From Coriobacteriales bacterium (GTDB lineage Bacteria > Actinomycetota > Coriobacteriia > Coriobacteriales > QAMH01): a stretch of DNA of 6,739 nucleotides. The notes beneath the pieces are model-generated. The model searched no databases. It was not told the DNA's origin and saw only the letters and a program-made list of their open reading frames with translations. The first letter of the stretch is position 1; every line of letters begins with the position of its first letter. The DNA is taken from NCBI GenBank assembly GCA_024408695.1, contig JAKSUU010000056.1, positions 1-6,739 on the forward strand, in the 5' to 3' direction. Position numbers and translations under genes: made by a program. This document shows positions 1-6,739 of this stretch, piece after piece.

Positions 1-4335
<4,335 letters not shown>

Positions 4336-4338
4336 TTG

Positions 4339-4347
4339 CTTCCTCTC
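4339..4347 (-). promoter_or_regulatory. rpoB Shine-Dalgarno site
   Basis: On the minus strand GAGAGGAAG precedes CAA and the rpoB ATG. The GAGG core is six bases from the start codon, a normal spacing, and it supports the chosen start and the Lys/Ser-rich leader as translated. Confidence 0.8.
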
Positions 4348-4404
4348 ATTTGATGAAAATTACTACTACAATTAAGAAAATGTGACTAAACACACGAATT
4401 TAAA

Positions 4405-4433
4405 ATTTTATTATAATTAATATTAAAAGTCAA
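4405..4433 (-). promoter_or_regulatory. Predicted sigma-70-type promoter of rpoBC
   Basis: Minus-strand TTGACT (4433-4428) matches the -35 consensus at 5 of 6 positions. After a 17-base spacer, TAAAAT (4410-4405) matches the -10 consensus at 5 of 6. Transcription would start near 4398, giving a leader of about 60 bases before the rpoB ATG. A perfect TATAAT at 4415-4410 overlaps but sits only 12 bases from the TTGACT and has no good -35 of its own, so I prefer TAAAAT. The sequence around and upstream is very AT-rich, which is compatible with an UP-like element. The prediction is from sequence alone. Confidence 0.65.
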
Positions 4434-4471
4434 GAAAAAGTTTTGTAAATGGCATGTTATTTTCCAATTTT

Positions 4472-4528
4472 TCTGTGAACGGTAGTTATTTGTCGGTGAA
4501 CGGTAGACAAATTTCGGCAAACGGTTTA
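4472..4528. repeat. Three direct-repeat units at exact 21-bp period upstream of rpoB
   Basis: The cores gtgaacggtag (4475-4485), gtgaacggtag (4496-4506) and gcaaacggttt (4517-4527) begin exactly 21 bases apart. Each is preceded by tc and a g or t (tctg, tcgg, tcgg). Copies 1 and 2 are identical over 11 bases; copy 3 is diverged but keeps aacggt. On the strand of rpoB the motif reads ACCGTT followed by CAC or TGC. The units lie about 40-95 bases upstream of the predicted -35 box and downstream of the nadD stop. A 21-bp period is two helical turns, so the cores would face the same side of the DNA. Function unknown; an operator-like protein-binding array is the simplest reading. Confidence 0.75.
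4488..4512. repeat. 7-bp inverted repeat around the middle 21-bp unit
   Basis: ATTTGTC (4488-4494) and GACAAAT (4506-4512) are perfect inverse complements separated by 11 bases that contain most of the middle repeat core. As RNA it would be a short AU-rich hairpin with an 11-base loop. No U-run follows the stem on either strand, so it does not look like a standard intrinsic terminator for nadD. It could instead be a dyad for protein binding. Confidence 0.6.
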
Positions 4529-4550
4529 ATTTAAACAAAATTGTAAAAAA

Positions 4551-5168
4551 TTAAATATATAACTGAGTTGTTAGAATATATTCAAAAACACATGGTTCTA
4601 ACATATCTTTAACTTGCGACGGAATCTTAGCTGCAAACAAATTTCGAATATCTGTTGAACTTAAATCAATAATATTAAAATCATAAAAAGCAAATTTGCG
4701 ATAATAATCTTTAAAATGCAAACGAATGTATTCTTTGGCATCTTCTAAATTGTGCCCGCTACGTGAAAATACAATAAAATCGGTAAGTTTAAGAAGATTG
4801 TCGACTTTATACCAATTGGCAAAAGTGAAAACAACATCACTAGACATAACAAAAGTAAATTTTGAATCAGGATACTTAGACTGTAAATACTGAATTGTTT
4901 CGACTGTATAAGATACATTTGTTTTTTGAGATTCATAGTCTTCAATAATAATATTACGCATGTTACCAAAAGCTAGTTTAGTCATCTCTAATCGATCGCT
5001 AGGTTTTGCACTTACACTAGCTGTTTTAAAATGTGGAATCCCCGCAGGTAAAACTATGATTTTTTCGAAAGAAAATTCCTTCAAAATATACTCTAGACAA
5101 GTTTTGTGGCCTAAATGCGGAGGATCAAAAGTCCCTCCAAAAACGGCTATGTTTTGAACTGCGCACAT
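4551..5168 (-). CDS. nadD: Nicotinate-nucleotide adenylyltransferase
   Basis: NadD joins nicotinate mononucleotide and ATP to give deamido-NAD and pyrophosphate, a step of cytosolic NAD synthesis. The 205 residues are a normal length. The N-terminal nucleotidyltransferase signature GGTFDPPHLGH (11-21) contains the HxGH motif (His18, His21). Further family marks are LPAGIPHFK (40-48), SYTVETI (86-92), the NWYKVDNLL segment (118-126) and the C-terminal SSTDIR (170-175), which matches the ISSTxIR ATP-binding motif. Where relatives have Gly-x-Asp before the Trp segment, this protein reads Ser109-Ser110-Asp111. It follows proA by 30 bases and is probably in the same transcript. The ATG is the only plausible start, because an in-frame stop lies two codons upstream, but no Shine-Dalgarno is visible. 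RsfS, a frequent downstream partner, is absent. Confidence 0.95.
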   Translation of the reverse strand: MCAVQNIAVFGGTFDPPHLGHKTCLEYILKEFSFEKIIVLPAGIPHFKTASVSAKPSDRLEMTKLAFGNMRNIIIEDYESQKTNVSYTVETIQYLQSKYPDSKFTFVMSSDVVFTFANWYKVDNLLKLTDFIVFSRSGHNLEDAKEYIRLHFKDYYRKFAFYDFNIIDLSSTDIRNLFAAKIPSQVKDMLEPCVFEYILTTQLYI

Positions 5169-5198
5169 TATTTACTAAGATAGAATGCGGTATTCATT

Positions 5199-6479
5199 TT
5201 ATTGGCGAATTTGTCCATCTCCAAACAAAATATATTTTGAAGAAGTAAGTGCATCTACACCAAATGGACCACGAGCATGTAATTTTTGAGTGCTAATTCC
5301 GACTTCGGCGCCAAGACCAAATTCTCCCCCCTCGCTAACACGAGTCGATGCATTAACATAAACGCATGCGCTATTTATTTTGTTTACAAAAAGTTGTGCA
5401 ACTTCATAATTATTTGTAATGATGCACTCGCTGTGTCCTGTGCTATGCTCATTAATGTGCTTAATTGCTTGCGCGCAATTATCAACGATTTTTATTGCAA
5501 GCTCATAATCTAAATATTCGCGGTCCCAATCTTCATCATTTGCTTCAATGTAAGAAATACCTGCATCATCTGCAATATTCGCAGATTCACTACACAGATG
5601 CAAAACCACATTTTTATCTTTAAGAGCTTTTAAAATATTAATGAAACATTCACCTTTATGAGCAAAGGAGCTATCCACTAGCAAGGTTTCACAAGCATTA
5701 CAAACACCCGGTCTTTGAGTTTTTGCATTTACAACAATTTCTTTTGCCATGCTTTCGCTGGCGCTTGCTTCAATATATGTATGACAATTTCCAAGGCCGG
5801 TTTGAATAATTGGCACCTTTGAATTTTGAACGCAAGCATTAATTAAACCTGCACCACCACGTGGAATAATTACATCAATAAACTCAGTAGTTTGCATTAA
5901 GGCATTAGTTTCTTGTCTGTCGCAAGACTCTATCATTTGAATGCAATCTTGATTTAAACCAACTAAAGAAATAGCTTGTCTTAAAATATTTGCTATTGCA
6001 AGGTTAGAATTTTTAGCACTAGATCCGCCTTTTAGAACACAAGCATTGGCACTTTTAATACAAAGACCACAAACATCTGCTGTAACATTTGGGCGAGCTT
6101 CATAGATAATTCCAACAACGCCCAAAGGAACAGAAACTTTTTGAAGTTTAATACCATTATATAATGTTCGACCCTCTATTAACTTGCCAATTGGGTCCGC
6201 CTGTGCAGATAAAGCAATTAGAGCATCAGCCATACCACTTAAGCGTTCTATTGTTAAAGTAAGCCTGTCTATAAGAGCAGAAGCTGTATTGTTCTCTTTT
6301 GCAGCTTTTAAATCCTCGGCATTTGCTCGCAAGATTTCATCAGTATTATCTAAAAGAGCTTTTGCCATGGCCGCTAAAGCTTTGTTTCGAAGGTCGTTGC
6401 TCGATAAAGCAAGCTCCATAGAAGCCTCGTTAGCAAGTTTTGCCTTTTTGTAACTTTCAAAGTCTTGTAAATTATTCAT
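5199..6479 (-). CDS. proA: Gamma-glutamyl phosphate reductase (glutamate-5-semialdehyde dehydrogenase)
   Basis: ProA reduces gamma-glutamyl phosphate with NADPH to glutamate-5-semialdehyde, the second step of proline synthesis from glutamate, in the cytosol. The 426 residues are full length. Family marks include VPLGVVGIIYEARPNVT (117-133), the KGGSSAKNSN stretch (150-159), IPRGGAGLI (205-213), QTGLGNCH (226-233) and NAKTQRPGVCNA (251-262), where Cys260 is the expected catalytic cysteine. The C-terminal block with NASTRVSEGGEFGLGAEVG (376-394) and KLHARGPFG (399-407) is well kept. The ATG overlaps the end of whiA by 8 bases and has AAAGGAG four bases upstream. The first residues align with the usual start of the helical N-terminus, so the start is good. 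ProB, the kinase that supplies the unstable substrate, is not adjacent; it may be elsewhere in the genome. Confidence 0.97.
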   Translation of the reverse strand: MNNLQDFESYKKAKLANEASMELALSSNDLRNKALAAMAKALLDNTDEILRANAEDLKAAKENNTASALIDRLTLTIERLSGMADALIALSAQADPIGKLIEGRTLYNGIKLQKVSVPLGVVGIIYEARPNVTADVCGLCIKSANACVLKGGSSAKNSNLAIANILRQAISLVGLNQDCIQMIESCDRQETNALMQTTEFIDVIIPRGGAGLINACVQNSKVPIIQTGLGNCHTYIEASASESMAKEIVVNAKTQRPGVCNACETLLVDSSFAHKGECFINILKALKDKNVVLHLCSESANIADDAGISYIEANDEDWDREYLDYELAIKIVDNCAQAIKHINEHSTGHSECIITNNYEVAQLFVNKINSACVYVNASTRVSEGGEFGLGAEVGISTQKLHARGPFGVDALTSSKYILFGDGQIRQ

Positions 6480-6739
6480 GATTCTCCTTTGCCTTAACCA
6501 TTTCTTCTATACGTAAAAACCTATGATAAACTGCGTTTTTACTAAGTTTTGGATTAGCGTATTCTCCTAGCTCTTTAAGAGTAGCATCGGGATGTTCAAT
6601 GCGCAGTAAAGCAACCTGCAACAAAGATTGAGGAATTTTATCTTTCTCGTAATTATCTATTATGAATTTTATATTCTGAAGTTGCTGCGCACATGCAATG
6701 GATGATTTTTTCTGATTAGCAATCTCTGCATTTACAATT
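6472..6739 (-). CDS. whiA: WhiA-family DNA-binding protein, C-terminal part (cut by window edge)
   Basis: The last 88 codons of a frame that enters from the right edge; the first full codon is at 6738. WhiA proteins join a LAGLIDADG-like domain to a C-terminal helix-turn-helix. They regulate sporulation genes in Streptomyces and affect cell division in Bacillus. Visible here are the start of the C-terminal domain (NAEIANQKKSSIACAQQLQ, residues 3-21 of the fragment, matching the family's N-x-AN-xx-K pattern) and the helix-turn-helix region. In the latter, IPQSLLQVALLRIEHPDATL is followed by KELGEYANPKLSKNAVYHR, equivalent to the family's LKELG and SKSGVNHR blocks. The protein ends KAKENHE. Its last codons carry the proA Shine-Dalgarno and its stop lies inside proA, so the two are probably translationally coupled. 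The LAGLIDADG-like part is outside the window. The match rests on motif recognition in a fragment. Confidence 0.88.
   Translation of the reverse strand, partial: IVNAEIANQKKSSIACAQQLQNIKFIIDNYEKDKIPQSLLQVALLRIEHPDATLKELGEYANPKLSKNAVYHRFLRIEEMVKAKENHE
6484..6490 (-). promoter_or_regulatory. proA Shine-Dalgarno site inside whiA
   Basis: AAAGGAG ends four bases before the proA ATG and lies in the Ala-Lys-Glu codons near the end of whiA. The spacing is slightly short but workable, and it supports the ATG at 6479 rather than the internal Met21. Confidence 0.75.

Noticed and set aside
4381..4394. TGTG/CACA hairpin in the rpoB leader as a regulatory structure or riboswitch
   Set aside because: Only 4 bp of stem with a 6-base loop, expected by chance; the leader of about 60 bases is too short for a known riboswitch class.
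4488..4512. Intrinsic terminator after nadD
   Set aside because: The stem is 7 bp and AT-rich with an 11-base loop, and no T-run follows on the minus strand.
4472..4528. The regularly spaced repeats as a CRISPR array
   Set aside because: Only three imperfect cores of about 11 bases with gaps of about 10 bases; repeats and spacers are far too short and no cas genes are present.
4960..6453. Plus-strand open frames of 65-89 codons opposite nadD and proA
   Set aside because: They lie opposite well-supported genes and show no recognisable motif.

Overview
All recognisable genes lie on the minus strand. In transcription order (high to low coordinates) they are the 3' end of whiA, complete proA, complete nadD, a 215-base AT-rich gap, complete rpoB, and the 5' end of rpoC. 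All five were identified from conserved family motifs read directly in the translations. Gene content is ordinary housekeeping, and I see no mobile element, CRISPR array, RNA gene or dedicated defence system.

The proteins point to Actinomycetota, most likely a low-G+C member of Coriobacteriia. A WhiA homologue is present. The RpoB rifampicin region and the motifs after it resemble actinobacterial RpoB. The RpoC N-terminus enters a Glu-rich segment where Actinomycetota carry a lineage-specific insertion. Lines counted by hand are near 40% G+C, low for the phylum, and the rpoB upstream gap is much poorer still. The class assignment is an inference; the phylum is better supported.

Bases 6739 to 5166 look like one compact operon. 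WhiA overlaps proA by 8 bases, and proA is followed 30 bases later by nadD. ProA (proline synthesis) and NadD (NAD synthesis) are biochemically unrelated. ProB, the usual partner of proA, is not next to it. Bases 4336-4550 separate this group from rpoBC. They hold three imperfect direct-repeat units at an exact 21-bp period, a small inverted repeat around the middle unit, a good sigma-70-type promoter (TTGACT, 17 bases, TAAAAT), a leader of about 60 bases and a clear rpoB Shine-Dalgarno site. RpoB and rpoC are 2 bases apart, and the rpoC Shine-Dalgarno lies inside the last rpoB codons.

The points most worth a second look are the 21-bp phased repeats upstream of the rpoBC promoter and the 130-residue, strongly acidic C-terminal tail of RpoB (40% Asp+Glu, no Arg). 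Smaller oddities are the nadD start, which lacks a Shine-Dalgarno and is preceded by a stop-coupled 9-codon mini-frame, and a Ser-Ser-Asp sequence where NadD usually has Gly-x-Asp.
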